A DNA stretch of 64,000 nucleotides from Pseudomonadota bacterium (GCA_023386885.1 JAEWIX010000025.1:62001-126000), one strand, 5' to 3'. Shown: positions 50,920 to 59,806, numbered from the stretch's first letter. Program-made: numbers and translations. The notes: generated by a model not told the origin, from the letters alone.

Positions 50920-51921
50920 TCAGATGGGCGCGGGGCCGGTGGACGACCGGATCACCATCCCGTCCGGCGGCAGCGGCGCGATGGCTTCGGGCGTGCGGCC
51001 CTCGACCAACGCGATCAACAGGTCGGCTGCGAGTTCGCCCATGCGTTCGGTCGGCATCCGCACCGTCGTCAGTTGCGGATAGAGCATGGTGGCGACCGGC
51101 GCGTCGTGCAGGCCGACGACCGAAACATCCTGCGGAATCTGCAAGCCCGCCTCGTGCAGCACCGCCATTGCACCTGCCGCCGTCACCAGCGTCGCGCCGA
51201 GCACGGCGGTGGGGCGCATCGCGAGCAGTTGCCGCATCGCAGCCGCGCCGCCCTCGGCGGTGTAGCCCGCGACTGCGACCAGCGCCGGATCGAACGCGAT
51301 GCCGTGACGCTTCAACGCGCCGCGATAACCGGCGAGACGTTCGCCGGCGTTGAAGCCGCCGGGACGCCCGGCGAGATGCGCGATGCGACGATGACCGAGC
51401 GCAACGAGGTGATCGACGGCAATTTCGGTGGCGGCGCGGCTGTCCAGCACCACCGCGTGCGGCGCGCCGGCGAGTTGGCGATTGAGCAACACGAACGGCA
51501 CCTGCGCGGCTTCGAGTTCATCGCGCAGCAGCCTGTCATCGTCGAGGCTCGCGACCAGCAGGCCGTCGACGCGGTTGCCGTGCGACATTCGCTGGTAGAC
51601 GGAGTCGGTCGCCTCCGATCCACGATGCGCGATCAGCAGCGAATAGCCATGACGCAAGGTCGCTTTCTCCGCGCCGAAGATGGCGGAGGCGAACACCGGG
51701 TTGTCGAGTTGCGGCACCACGATGCCAAAGGTCGCCGAGCGGGCCATACGCAGGCCGCGCGCAAGCTGGTTCGGCGCGTAATTGAGGGTGCGGGCGCTTT
51801 GCAACACGCGCTCGCGGGTCTCCTCGCGAATGCGCTGGGTCGCCTCGCCGCGCAGCACGCGCGACGCCGTCGAGACATCGACCCCCGCCAATCGCGCCAC
51901 GTCCGCCAGCTTGGTCCGCAC
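50920..51921 (-). CDS. LacI-family transcriptional repressor of the polyol-type operon
   Basis: The 333-residue repressor starts VRTKLADVARLAGVDVSTAS, the LacI helix-turn-helix, followed by a hinge helix with APNQLARGLRMARS that inserts in the minor groove. The rest is a periplasmic-binding-protein-like effector domain (GIVVPQLDNPVFASAIFGAE, VDGLLVASLDDDR). A GTG at 51921 with GAGGA about seven bases before it is preferred over a TTG one codon earlier. It lies directly before the operon it probably controls, on the same strand. The effector is likely the transported sugar, polyol or a metabolite of it. Confidence 0.92.
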   Translation of the reverse strand: MRTKLADVARLAGVDVSTASRVLRGEATQRIREETRERVLQSARTLNYAPNQLARGLRMARSATFGIVVPQLDNPVFASAIFGAEKATLRHGYSLLIAHRGSEATDSVYQRMSHGNRVDGLLVASLDDDRLLRDELEAAQVPFVLLNRQLAGAPHAVVLDSRAATEIAVDHLVALGHRRIAHLAGRPGGFNAGERLAGYRGALKRHGIAFDPALVAVAGYTAEGGAAAMRQLLAMRPTAVLGATLVTAAGAMAVLHEAGLQIPQDVSVVGLHDAPVATMLYPQLTTVRMPTERMGELAADLLIALVEGRTPEAIAPLPPDGMVIRSSTGPAPI

Positions 51922-52467
51922 CAAGGCGTCCTCGATTCTGCACCGCTTCCTCTCACGAGGTGAATAGCCCGCCGACCGTAAGGCGTCAAAGGCGACCGAC
52001 CGTCGCTGAAAGGCTCCGCCGGTCAGATGGCTCGATCGCCCGCGGCGGCCGACTTAGGGCAAAGCGAGAGCGCCCACGCGTTCAGCAAGCGCCCGAAACC
52101 GCTCAAGCTGACCGAGCTTCACCATGCCGAACGGCAGCGCTTCGATCACCGTTCGCGGCGAGACGCCGTGATCAGATCGTACTGGTGGAAATCGCAGGTC
52201 GGCGCGCACGCAATGGCTCGGCCGTCATCGCCATGCTGCGCGATCTCAATCGGTCTTCCCGAAACGCCGTGACAATGTTATAAACCGTCCGGTCGGTCAA
52301 TGAATTGAGGGCAATGGGTGCAACTGACGCACCTCTACAGGCACACCAAATAACCCCTATCGCGCGCCGGGCGGACAAAACTCGTCAACGACCGTCACGA
52401 AGCGTCGACGTCCAGAACAATCGGTCCGGCGCATCGGCCGGGCCTGACAAAGAACAGGGAGATCATC
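51922..52467. other. 546-base intergenic region between lacI and paaZ
   Basis: This divergent gap holds the lacI and paaZ promoters. Short frames at 51960-52283 (plus) lack any family pattern and a ribosome site. A TetR/PaaR-like operator is at 52284. I see no RNA gene or repeat. The stretch 52020-52270 is GC-rich and not clearly coding, so a decayed gene is possible but unsupported. Confidence 0.45.
52284..52297. promoter_or_regulatory. PaaR-like operator upstream of paaZ
   Basis: ACCGTCC-GGTCGGT is a 14-bp dyad with one mismatched pair per arm (ideal: ACCGACCGGTCGGT). TTATAA just upstream (52279-52284) may be the -10 element, which would put the dyad over the transcription start. From memory, TetR-type PaaR regulators of phenylacetate genes bind this kind of site. 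Confidence 0.55.
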
Positions 52468-54543
52468 ATGGCAAGCACAGCCCCGCGGCGCCTCGGAAGT
52501 TACGTCTATGGAAGCTGGGTCGCGGGCACGCGCGAGGGCCAGCCCCTGCTGGATGCCGCAACCGGCGAAACGGTCGCGCTGATCGATTCCGGGGGCGTCG
52601 ATTTCGCGGAAGCGCTCAACTACGGGCGATCCGTCGGCGGACCGAAGCTGCGCGCGATGTCCTTCCACGAGCGTGCCGGCATGCTGAAGGCTCTCGGCAC
52701 CGCCTTGGCGGCGAAGAAGGAGGAATTCTATCAGGAAAGCTTCCATACCGGCGCGACACGGACCGATGGCTGGGTGGATATCGAAGGGGGCATCGGCACG
52801 ATGCTGACCTTCGCCGCGAAAGGACGGCGAGATCTTCCCAACACGCGCGTTCTGACCGATGGCGACGTCGAACCGCTCTCGAAGGACAACAGTTTCAGCG
52901 CCCAGCATATCTATACGCCGTTGCAAGGCGTTGCCGTTCACATCAACGCCTTCAACTTCCCGATCTGGGGCATGCTCGAAAAGATCGCGCCGACTCTGCT
53001 GGCGGGTGTTCCCTGCGTCGTCAAACCGGCGTCGCAAACGGCGTATCTCACCGAACTAATGGTGCGGCGGATCGTCGAAAGTGGAATTCTGCCCGAAGGT
53101 GCGTTGCAGTTGATCTCCGGCTCGGTCGGCGATCTGCTCGATCATGTGACCGGGCAGGATGTGGTCACCTTTACCGGTTCGGCCTGGACTGGCCAGAAGC
53201 TCAGGGCACACAAGGCGATTGTTGCCAACTCGGTGCGCTTCACCATGGAAGCCGATAGCCTGAACGCCTCGATCCTGGGACCGGATGCGGCTCCCGGAAC
53301 ACCGGAATTCGATCTGTTCGTCAAGGAAGTCGCACGCGAGATGACGGTGAAGGCCGGCCAGAAATGTACGGCCATCCGGCGCGTGATCGCGCCGCGCGAC
53401 CATGTCGATGCGCTTATCAAGGCGCTTGGCGAACGGCTCGGCAACACGGCGCTCGGCCTTCCTGGCGACGAAGGCACCCGCATGGGGCCGCTCGCCTCGC
53501 TCGATCAGCGTGAGGAGGTGCGCGAACGCATCAAGGACCTCCTGTCCGACGCCGAGATCGTTGCCGGCAATCCGAATGACGTGCGCGTGACGTCGGGAAA
53601 TGCGGACAAGGGTGCCTTCCTGAATCCCGTGCTGCTCTATGCCGATAAGCCGTTCAGCGCCCCTAAGGTGCATGACGTCGAGGCTTTCGGCCCGGTGTCG
53701 ACCGTGCTGCCTTACGATTCGATCGAGCAAGCCATCGAACTGACCAGGCTCGGCAAGGGCTCGCTGGTGTCCTCGGTTTTCACCGACGATCCGAAGGTGG
53801 CGGAAGACGTCGTCATCGGCGTCGCGCCGTTCAACGGCCGCGTGCTGATTGGCAACCGCCGTTCGGCTAAAAGTTCGACCGGCCATGGTTCGCCCCTGGC
53901 CGGCCTCGTCCACGGTGGACCGGGCCGCGCCGGCGGAGGCGAAGAAATGGGCGGCATGCGCGGGGTCAAACATTATATGCAGCGCACCGCCGTTCAGGGG
54001 ACGCCCCGGCTGTTGTCGGCTGTGACCGGCCGCTGGATGGAAGGCACCGATGTGCAACACGGCGAGCATCCGTTCCGCAAATCCCTGGCCGACCTCAAGA
54101 TCGGCGACCAACTCGTCACCGCGAGCCGCCAAGTGACACTGGAGGACGTCGAGCATTTCGCGCATTTCACTGGCGATATCTTCTACGCACATATGGATGA
54201 GGCCGCGGCCAAGGCCAATCCGTTCTTCGACGATCGCGTCGCGCATGGCTATCTGATTGCGTCCTTCGCCGCCGGACTGTTCGTCGAACCAAATCCGGGT
54301 CCGGTTCTGGCGAATTACGGCGTCGACAATCTGCGCTTCCTGACGCCGGTTTACTTCGGAGATACGTTGCAGGTTCGGCTGACCTGCAAGGAAATCAACC
54401 CGCGCGAGAACGCCGACCACGGCGAAGTGCGCTGGGATTGTCAGGTCACCAACCAGAAGGGCCAGCCGGTCGCGCAATACGATGTGCTGACCATGGTGGC
54501 GAAGACCTGGCCGCCGGCGACCGCCAAGACCGCAACGAAATAG
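52468..54543 (+). CDS. paaZ: Bifunctional oxepin-CoA hydrolase / 3-oxo-5,6-dehydrosuberyl-CoA semialdehyde dehydrogenase
   Basis: PaaZ opens the oxepin-CoA ring of the phenylacetate pathway and oxidises the resulting aldehyde. The 691-residue fusion has an N-terminal ALDH domain (residues 1-515) with HINAFNFPIWGMLEKIAPTL, the Glu in TMEADSLNA, and the nucleophile in KAGQKCTAIRRV. A C-terminal MaoC hotdog hydratase (530-691) has TGDIFYAHMDEAAA (Asp and His five residues apart) and FDDRVAHGYLIASFAAG. Length matches E. coli PaaZ (681). Here it stands alone, without paaABCDE or paaK. Those must be elsewhere, or it acts with another ring-oxidation route. Confidence 0.94.
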   Translation: MASTAPRRLGSYVYGSWVAGTREGQPLLDAATGETVALIDSGGVDFAEALNYGRSVGGPKLRAMSFHERAGMLKALGTALAAKKEEFYQESFHTGATRTDGWVDIEGGIGTMLTFAAKGRRDLPNTRVLTDGDVEPLSKDNSFSAQHIYTPLQGVAVHINAFNFPIWGMLEKIAPTLLAGVPCVVKPASQTAYLTELMVRRIVESGILPEGALQLISGSVGDLLDHVTGQDVVTFTGSAWTGQKLRAHKAIVANSVRFTMEADSLNASILGPDAAPGTPEFDLFVKEVAREMTVKAGQKCTAIRRVIAPRDHVDALIKALGERLGNTALGLPGDEGTRMGPLASLDQREEVRERIKDLLSDAEIVAGNPNDVRVTSGNADKGAFLNPVLLYADKPFSAPKVHDVEAFGPVSTVLPYDSIEQAIELTRLGKGSLVSSVFTDDPKVAEDVVIGVAPFNGRVLIGNRRSAKSSTGHGSPLAGLVHGGPGRAGGGEEMGGMRGVKHYMQRTAVQGTPRLLSAVTGRWMEGTDVQHGEHPFRKSLADLKIGDQLVTASRQVTLEDVEHFAHFTGDIFYAHMDEAAAKANPFFDDRVAHGYLIASFAAGLFVEPNPGPVLANYGVDNLRFLTPVYFGDTLQVRLTCKEINPRENADHGEVRWDCQVTNQKGQPVAQYDVLTMVAKTWPPATAKTATK

Positions 54544-54553
54544 ACAGTGCACA

Positions 54554-54584
54554 TCGAGTCGCTCCGATCTCCAGAGCGACTCGA
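54554..54584. terminator. Perfect 11-bp hairpin between convergent paaZ and hyuA
   Basis: TCGAGTCGCTC (54554-54564) and GAGCGACTCGA (54574-54584) pair perfectly around CGATCTCCA. It lies 10 bases after the paaZ stop. No T-run follows, but the location between two convergent stops fits a bidirectional terminator or mRNA-stabilising hairpin. Confidence 0.65.
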
Positions 54585-54647
54585 CATCACGACGCTTCGC
54601 GGAATCAGGATCGTCGTTGTTTCAGCATCGCTTTTACGAAGTGCTCG

Positions 54648-56690
54648 TCACGCCAGCCGGATATCCAGCCAGCCAAGATCGTTGACACTGACGCGGTCGC
54701 CGTCGTTGAGCACAACGGTGGTGGTTTCCGCCTCGACGATCGCCGGCCCCTCAAGCGTGTGACCGGGCGCGAGCCGCTCCATCGCGTAGACCGGCGCATC
54801 GCGCCACGCGCCGAAGAACGCCTTGCGTGTCGATTTCGGTCGAGGCGGCGTCGTGGCGGGCGGCGGCTTCACGTCGTCATTGCCGCGCGTGACCGCGCCG
54901 ACGGCGGCAACACGCGCGTTGACGAACACCACCTCCTGATCTGGCGAGGCGTAGGTGTAGAGGTCCTCGTGGCGGCGATGGAAGCGTTCCTCGATCTGCG
55001 CGGCGAGCGCCGGATCATCCATGTCGAGCCCGTCGAGCGGCACGTCGATCTCAAAAATCTGTTCGCCGTAACGCATCTCCGCCGAACGCTGGATGGTCAT
55101 CGGTCCATCGAACCACGCGCGCAGCCGTCCCGACGCCTGCGCTTCCAGTTCCGCGAACAGCGCGCGCACTTCGGACGATTGAATGCGCTTGCCGGAATCC
55201 AGATAGGTGCGGCTCACCTCGTAGCGCAGGTCGCTGGTCAACATGCCCCACGCCGAGAGCACCGACGCGGCGGTCGGCACCACGATGCGCTTGATCTCGA
55301 GTTCGCGCGCGACTTCCGCGCAATGCAGCCCCGCCGCGCCGCCGAACGACAGCAACGTGAAGCGTCGCGGATCGACGCCGCGCCGCAACGTGGTGAGGCG
55401 GATGCCGTCCGCCATCTTCAGGTTGATCATGCGAAACACGCCTGCGGCAGCTTGATCGCGCGACAGGCCGAGTTTCGCGGCAAGGCGATCCATCGCGGCA
55501 TCGGATGCCGCCCGGTCGAGCGGCCGTTGGCCGCCCATGAAGGCATCGGCGTCGAGATAGCCGAGCACGACGTTGGCGTCGGTGACGGCGACGTCCGTGC
55601 CGCCGTTGCCGTAGCACGCCGGGCCCGGCACCGAGCCGGCGCTTTCCGGGCCGACGTGAAAGGTGCCGCCGGCATCGACATCGGCGATGGAGCCGCCGCC
55701 CGCCGCGATGCTGGTGATATCGAGGCTGCGCAGCGCGATGCGCTGGCCGGCAAGCGCGCCCGCCGCCGACAGCGCGGCGCGACCGTCGGAGATCAGCGAG
55801 ATATCGGTCGACGTGCCGCCCATATCGAACGGCACCAGATCCGAAATGCCGAGCAACTCCGCGCAACGCTGGCAACCGGAGATGCCGCCGGCGGGACCGG
55901 ACAGCACTGTGCCCGCCGCGAGCCTCGCCGCTTCCTCGATCGGCGCCATGCCACCATGGGAGAGAATGATGAAGATGCTCGACGCAAGTCCCGCCTCGCG
56001 CAACCGCGCTTCAAGGCTGGTGAGATAGCGCCGCACCGGCGGCGCGACATAGGCGTTCACCACCGTGGTGGAGAAGCGTTCGAATTCGAGAATTTGCGGC
56101 AGCACATCGCTGGAGCGCGAGACGTTGACGTCCGGCAACTCGCGCGCGATGCGCTCGGCCATCGCGATTTCGTGCGCCGGATTGCGATAGGCATGCAGGA
56201 AACAGATCGCCACCGATTGCGCGCCCGACGCGCGGATCGCCGCGATGGCCTCGCTCGCTGAAGATTCGTCGAGTGGGATCAACACGTCGCCATTGGCCTT
56301 GATGCGCTCGCGCACACCAAAGCGCCGTTCGCGCGGCACCAGCGGCTCCGGCGGCGGCGAGCGCAGATCGTAGCGGTTATCCTTCAAGCCCTCGCGCATC
56401 TCGATGATGTCGCGATGGCCTTCGGTGGTGACCAGCGCCACCTTCGCGCCCTTGCGCTCCAAGAGCGCGTTGGTCGCGACCGTGGTGCCATGCACGAGCC
56501 GGGTGGTCGCCGCCAGCATATTCACGCGGCTCAGACCTAGCCGACGCGCCAATTCCTCCAGCCCCGCCATCACGCCGATGGATTGATCCGCCGGGGTCGA
56601 GGGCGATTTCGCGAAGGTGGTATGCCCACGCTCGTCGATGGCAACGAGATCCGTGTAGGTGCCGCCAACGTCAACGCCAATCGTATACAT
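54648..56690 (-). CDS. hyuA: HyuA-like ATP-dependent hydantoinase/oxoprolinase A subunit
   Basis: The 680-residue protein is the A subunit of the hydantoinase/oxoprolinase family. Its N-terminal hydantoinaseA_N domain (YTIGVDVGGTYTDLVAIDE) binds ATP. The catalytic domain includes SGPAGGISGCQRCAEL and DMGGTSTDISLISDG, and PRFTLLSFGGAAGLH. Relatives cleave cyclic amides with ATP hydrolysis: 5-oxoproline, N-methylhydantoin, or caprolactam. The partner HyuB lies 2 bases upstream on the same strand, with stop and start almost touching, so both are translated together. Which ring is opened cannot be read from the motifs, and acetone or other carboxylase relatives share parts of this fold. Confidence 0.88.
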   Translation of the reverse strand: MYTIGVDVGGTYTDLVAIDERGHTTFAKSPSTPADQSIGVMAGLEELARRLGLSRVNMLAATTRLVHGTTVATNALLERKGAKVALVTTEGHRDIIEMREGLKDNRYDLRSPPPEPLVPRERRFGVRERIKANGDVLIPLDESSASEAIAAIRASGAQSVAICFLHAYRNPAHEIAMAERIARELPDVNVSRSSDVLPQILEFERFSTTVVNAYVAPPVRRYLTSLEARLREAGLASSIFIILSHGGMAPIEEAARLAAGTVLSGPAGGISGCQRCAELLGISDLVPFDMGGTSTDISLISDGRAALSAAGALAGQRIALRSLDITSIAAGGGSIADVDAGGTFHVGPESAGSVPGPACYGNGGTDVAVTDANVVLGYLDADAFMGGQRPLDRAASDAAMDRLAAKLGLSRDQAAAGVFRMINLKMADGIRLTTLRRGVDPRRFTLLSFGGAAGLHCAEVARELEIKRIVVPTAASVLSAWGMLTSDLRYEVSRTYLDSGKRIQSSEVRALFAELEAQASGRLRAWFDGPMTIQRSAEMRYGEQIFEIDVPLDGLDMDDPALAAQIEERFHRRHEDLYTYASPDQEVVFVNARVAAVGAVTRGNDDVKPPPATTPPRPKSTRKAFFGAWRDAPVYAMERLAPGHTLEGPAIVEAETTTVVLNDGDRVSVNDLGWLDIRLA

Positions 56691-56692
56691 CG

Positions 56693-58363
56693 TCACGCAC
56701 CCGCCTTCGTCGCGTTGCCGCTCACCAGTCCCTGCTCGACGTCGCGCGCGCGCGCTGCTTCCGAGCGTTGCGCCGGATCGCCCCACCCTCCGCCGCCGGA
56801 CGAACGCACCTCGAACCAGTCCCCGGGACGGATTTCGATTCCGACTTCCTTGGTGCGTAGCACACGCGGCTCGCGTCCCTCCGAGATCAGCCGATAGCGA
56901 TGCGGTTGGCCATCCTCACCGCCGAGCATGCCGGTGGCGCGATGCCGCGTGCCTTCGCCCGCGGTGTTGGCGAGCGCAATCTTCTCCGTCTCCATCACCA
57001 GATCGAGCGCCACGCCGAGACCGCCGCGATGTTTGCCGTCGCCGCCGGAATCCGCGAGGAATTCGTGATGGCGGAAGTGCAGCGGGAAGCGCACCTCCGC
57101 GACTTCGAGACTGCCGAACTTGATGCCGCCGACGGTGTGCCACTCGCCGATCGACGACCAGCCGTCGCCCTGCGACGACGCCCCGCCGCCGGGCCGCGCC
57201 TGAAACATGTGCCAGATGAAGTTGCGGCCGGTGCGCGGGTCCTCGCCCTGAATGGCGATGCGGAAACGGCGACTCCAGCCGGCCATCGCACGTTCCGGAC
57301 ACGAGGCCGACAACGCCTTGACGATGGCCTCGACGATCTCGTTCGACGGATGACTGGTGCAGAGCGTCACCGGTCGTCCCGGATCGGCCCAGACGATGGT
57401 GCCTTGTTTCGCGATCACCTTCAGCGCGCGCAGACAACCGTCGTTCTTCGGAATGTCGGGATCGATCAGATACGCAAATGCCATCGCCACCGCCGCCTGC
57501 ATGTTGGCGTGCGACGAATTGACGAAGCGCGTCGATTGCGGATCGGAGTCGGAGAGATCGACCTCCACCTCGCCGCCGCGCTTGGTCACCTTCGCCGCGA
57601 TGCGGATGTTCTCGCGGCCGCCGGAGCCGTCATCGTCGAGGAAGGCTTCGCCATGAAACACGCCGTCCTTCCATGTCGACACCACCGCGCGGGTCTGCTG
57701 TTCGGCGGCGTCGAGAATCGTATCCACCGCGCGCTCCACCGTCGCGCCGCCGAATTCGTCGAACAGCCGCAGCAGGCGACGTTCGCCGAGCCGCGCCGCG
57801 CCGACCATCGCGGCAAGGTCGCCACGGAAATCACGCGAGTTGCGCACGTTGAGCGCCAGCATGTCGAGAATATCGTCGCGCAGCTTGCCGGCCCTGTAGA
57901 GAAACAGCGGCGGCACGCGCAGGCCTTCCTGATAAATTTCGGAGGCGGTTGGATTGTAACCGCCATGGGTCGCGCCGCCGATGTCGCTCTGATGCGCGCG
58001 CACGATGGCCCAATACATCCGCTGCTCGCCGTCGAACACCGGCACGAAGGCGGTGAGATCGGGCAGATGGCTGCCGCCGTGATAGGGATCGTTGAGCAGC
58101 AACACGTCGCCCGGCTTGAACGCGCTGAAGCGCTCCTCGATGGCGCGCGCCGCCCACGGCAACGCGCCGACATGCACCGGGATGTGATCAGCCTGCGCGA
58201 TCAGCCGGCCTTTGGTGTCGCAGATCGCCAGCGAGAAATCGCGGCTGGAATTGAGGATCTGCGAATACGACGTGCGCAGCATCGCCTCGCCCATTTCGGC
58301 GACGATCGAACTCAGCCGGTGCTGGACGACGGAACGCGTGATCGGATCGATGGTCGCGGACAT
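56693..58363 (-). CDS. hyuB: HyuB-like hydantoinase/oxoprolinase B subunit
   Basis: The 556-residue protein is the B subunit of the same family. It starts MSATIDPITRSVVQHRLSSI and has the landmarks DPYHGGSHLPDLTAFVPVF, WAIVRAHQSDIGGATHGGYN and SHANMQAAVAMAFAY. Late in the chain lies the Gly-rich GIEIRPGDWFEVRSSGGGG, typical of the C-terminal end. The A and B subunits form one enzyme; B is the hydrolase half and A the kinase-like half. The gene follows the aminotransferase by 54 bases. The start at 58363 gives the family N-terminus; a longer frame to 58417 does not. Confidence 0.88.
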   Translation of the reverse strand: MSATIDPITRSVVQHRLSSIVAEMGEAMLRTSYSQILNSSRDFSLAICDTKGRLIAQADHIPVHVGALPWAARAIEERFSAFKPGDVLLLNDPYHGGSHLPDLTAFVPVFDGEQRMYWAIVRAHQSDIGGATHGGYNPTASEIYQEGLRVPPLFLYRAGKLRDDILDMLALNVRNSRDFRGDLAAMVGAARLGERRLLRLFDEFGGATVERAVDTILDAAEQQTRAVVSTWKDGVFHGEAFLDDDGSGGRENIRIAAKVTKRGGEVEVDLSDSDPQSTRFVNSSHANMQAAVAMAFAYLIDPDIPKNDGCLRALKVIAKQGTIVWADPGRPVTLCTSHPSNEIVEAIVKALSASCPERAMAGWSRRFRIAIQGEDPRTGRNFIWHMFQARPGGGASSQGDGWSSIGEWHTVGGIKFGSLEVAEVRFPLHFRHHEFLADSGGDGKHRGGLGVALDLVMETEKIALANTAGEGTRHRATGMLGGEDGQPHRYRLISEGREPRVLRTKEVGIEIRPGDWFEVRSSGGGGWGDPAQRSEAARARDVEQGLVSGNATKAGA

Positions 58364-58417
58364 GAGGTGCCTCGCTGGCTTGCGCGTTTTTTGAGATGAA
58401 GGATGGCAGTGGAGCAT

Positions 58418-59734
58418 TCAGCCCTGCGCCGCCACCTCGGCCATCGATGCATCGGCGGCGGCAACGATGGTTTCGACGTCGGCATCGCTCATCGGCGTCG
58501 ACAGCGCCATCAGCCCGTAGCCGGCGCAGAGGACGCCGCGATTGAGCAGGCCGGTGTTGAACACCGCCTGCCGCTTGGCTTCCTTCTCGGTCAGGTACGC
58601 GGAGCGATAATCGCGGATGTCGCGCTCTGCGAAGTGAATCTTCAACAGCGAGCCGCGCCCCACCGTGCGCCCCGACACGCCGTGCTTGCGGAAGGCATCG
58701 TCGATGCCGCCGCGCACCGCATCGCCGATGGCGTCGAGCCGCGCGAACATCGCCTCGTCCAGCAACTGCATCGCGGCGAGCCCGGCGCGCATCGTCACCG
58801 GATTGGCCGAGAAGGTGCCGCCGTGCGGCAGCGCCGGCTTGCCGTGGCGCGGATCGAACACCGCCATCACCTCGGTGCGGCCGCCGATGGCGCCGACCGG
58901 AAAACCGCCGCCCATGATCTTGCCGAGCGCGGTGAGATCGGGATCGGCATCCCACAGTCCTTGCGCACCATGATAGCCGAGACGGAACGAAATCACTTCG
59001 TCGAAAATCAACAACGCGCCGACCTCGCGCGTCACCACGCGCAGCGCTTCGATGTACGCCTTGTCGGCCGGCACGAGGCCCGCGCGGTTCGGCATCGGAT
59101 CGACCAGTACGCAGGCAAGTTCGGGCCCGTGCTCGCGGATCAGCGAGACAGCGGCTTCCGGATCGTTGAACGGAATCGTCAGCACGTCCGCCAGCACGTT
59201 GTCCGGCGTGCCTTTCGCATAGGCCACCGACACCGGCGCGTTGCGGCCCCACGCTTCCGGCGTCGGATCGAGACTGACTTCGGCGTAATCGTAGGAGCCG
59301 TGATAGGCACCCTCACATTTGGCGATCTTCGGGCGGCCGGTGAACGCGCGCGCCGCCTTCAGCGCCATCATCACCGCCTCGGTGCCGGAATTGGCGAAGC
59401 GCACCTGATCGACGGAGCCGAGACGCGAGGTCAGCAATTCGGCGAGATCGACTTCGGCTTCGGTCGGCAGCCCGAAGGCGGAGCCCAGCATCATCTGATC
59501 GGTCGCGGCCTTCACCAGTTTCAGATGGGCGTGACCATGAATCAGCGAGGCGAAATTGTTGATGCAGTCGATGAAGACGTTGCCGTCGAGATCGGTGACG
59601 CGGCAGCCCTCGCCGCGCGCGGCGTAGATCGGATACGGCTTCATGAAAACCGTGGTGCGCGAGTTGCCGCCGGGCAGGCTGTTGAGCGCGCGGTTGTAGA
59701 GCGCCTGCGATTTCGAATTCGGGTCCGGATACAT
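58418..59734 (-). CDS. Class III aminotransferase (glutamate-1-semialdehyde aminomutase-like)
   Basis: The 438-residue protein is a PLP-dependent fold I enzyme. The PLP lysine is in LTALGKIMGGGFPVGAIGG, and the cofactor loops are FANSGTEAVMMALKAARAFT and LIFDEVISFRLGYHGAQ. Overall it is closest to GSAM-type enzymes, but its place before hyuBA and away from any heme gene argues for a catabolic amine or amino-acid aminotransferase. Such an enzyme could take the amino acid released by ring opening to a semialdehyde. GGAGGCGAG precedes the ATG at 59734. It heads a three-gene operon whose promoter holds two 15-bp dyads. Confidence 0.85.
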   Translation of the reverse strand: MYPDPNSKSQALYNRALNSLPGGNSRTTVFMKPYPIYAARGEGCRVTDLDGNVFIDCINNFASLIHGHAHLKLVKAATDQMMLGSAFGLPTEAEVDLAELLTSRLGSVDQVRFANSGTEAVMMALKAARAFTGRPKIAKCEGAYHGSYDYAEVSLDPTPEAWGRNAPVSVAYAKGTPDNVLADVLTIPFNDPEAAVSLIREHGPELACVLVDPMPNRAGLVPADKAYIEALRVVTREVGALLIFDEVISFRLGYHGAQGLWDADPDLTALGKIMGGGFPVGAIGGRTEVMAVFDPRHGKPALPHGGTFSANPVTMRAGLAAMQLLDEAMFARLDAIGDAVRGGIDDAFRKHGVSGRTVGRGSLLKIHFAERDIRDYRSAYLTEKEAKRQAVFNTGLLNRGVLCAGYGLMALSTPMSDADVETIVAAADASMAEVAAQG

Positions 59735-59780
59735 CTCGCCTCCCCGATCGCACCGCGCTTCGTCGCGGCAGATCATTTTG

Positions 59781-59795
59781 TTCCGAAATTCGGAA
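59781..59795. promoter_or_regulatory. Candidate IclR operator 1 (dyad TTCCGAA-A-TTCGGAA)
   Basis: TTCCGAAATTCGGAA is a perfect dyad with 7-bp arms and one central base, in the 139-base divergent region between the aminotransferase start (59734) and the IclR start (59874). IclR-family dimers typically bind dyads of this size. Confidence 0.65.
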
Positions 59796-59806
59796 TTGCA
59801 TTCAGG

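Noticed and set aside
51960..52283. 107-codon plus-strand frame in the lacI-paaZ gap
   Set aside because: There is no ribosome site and no family pattern, and it overlaps a probable regulatory region.
54438..56261. 607-codon plus-strand frame opposite hyuA
   Set aside because: It begins inside paaZ, has no domain, and mirrors the hyuA coding bias.
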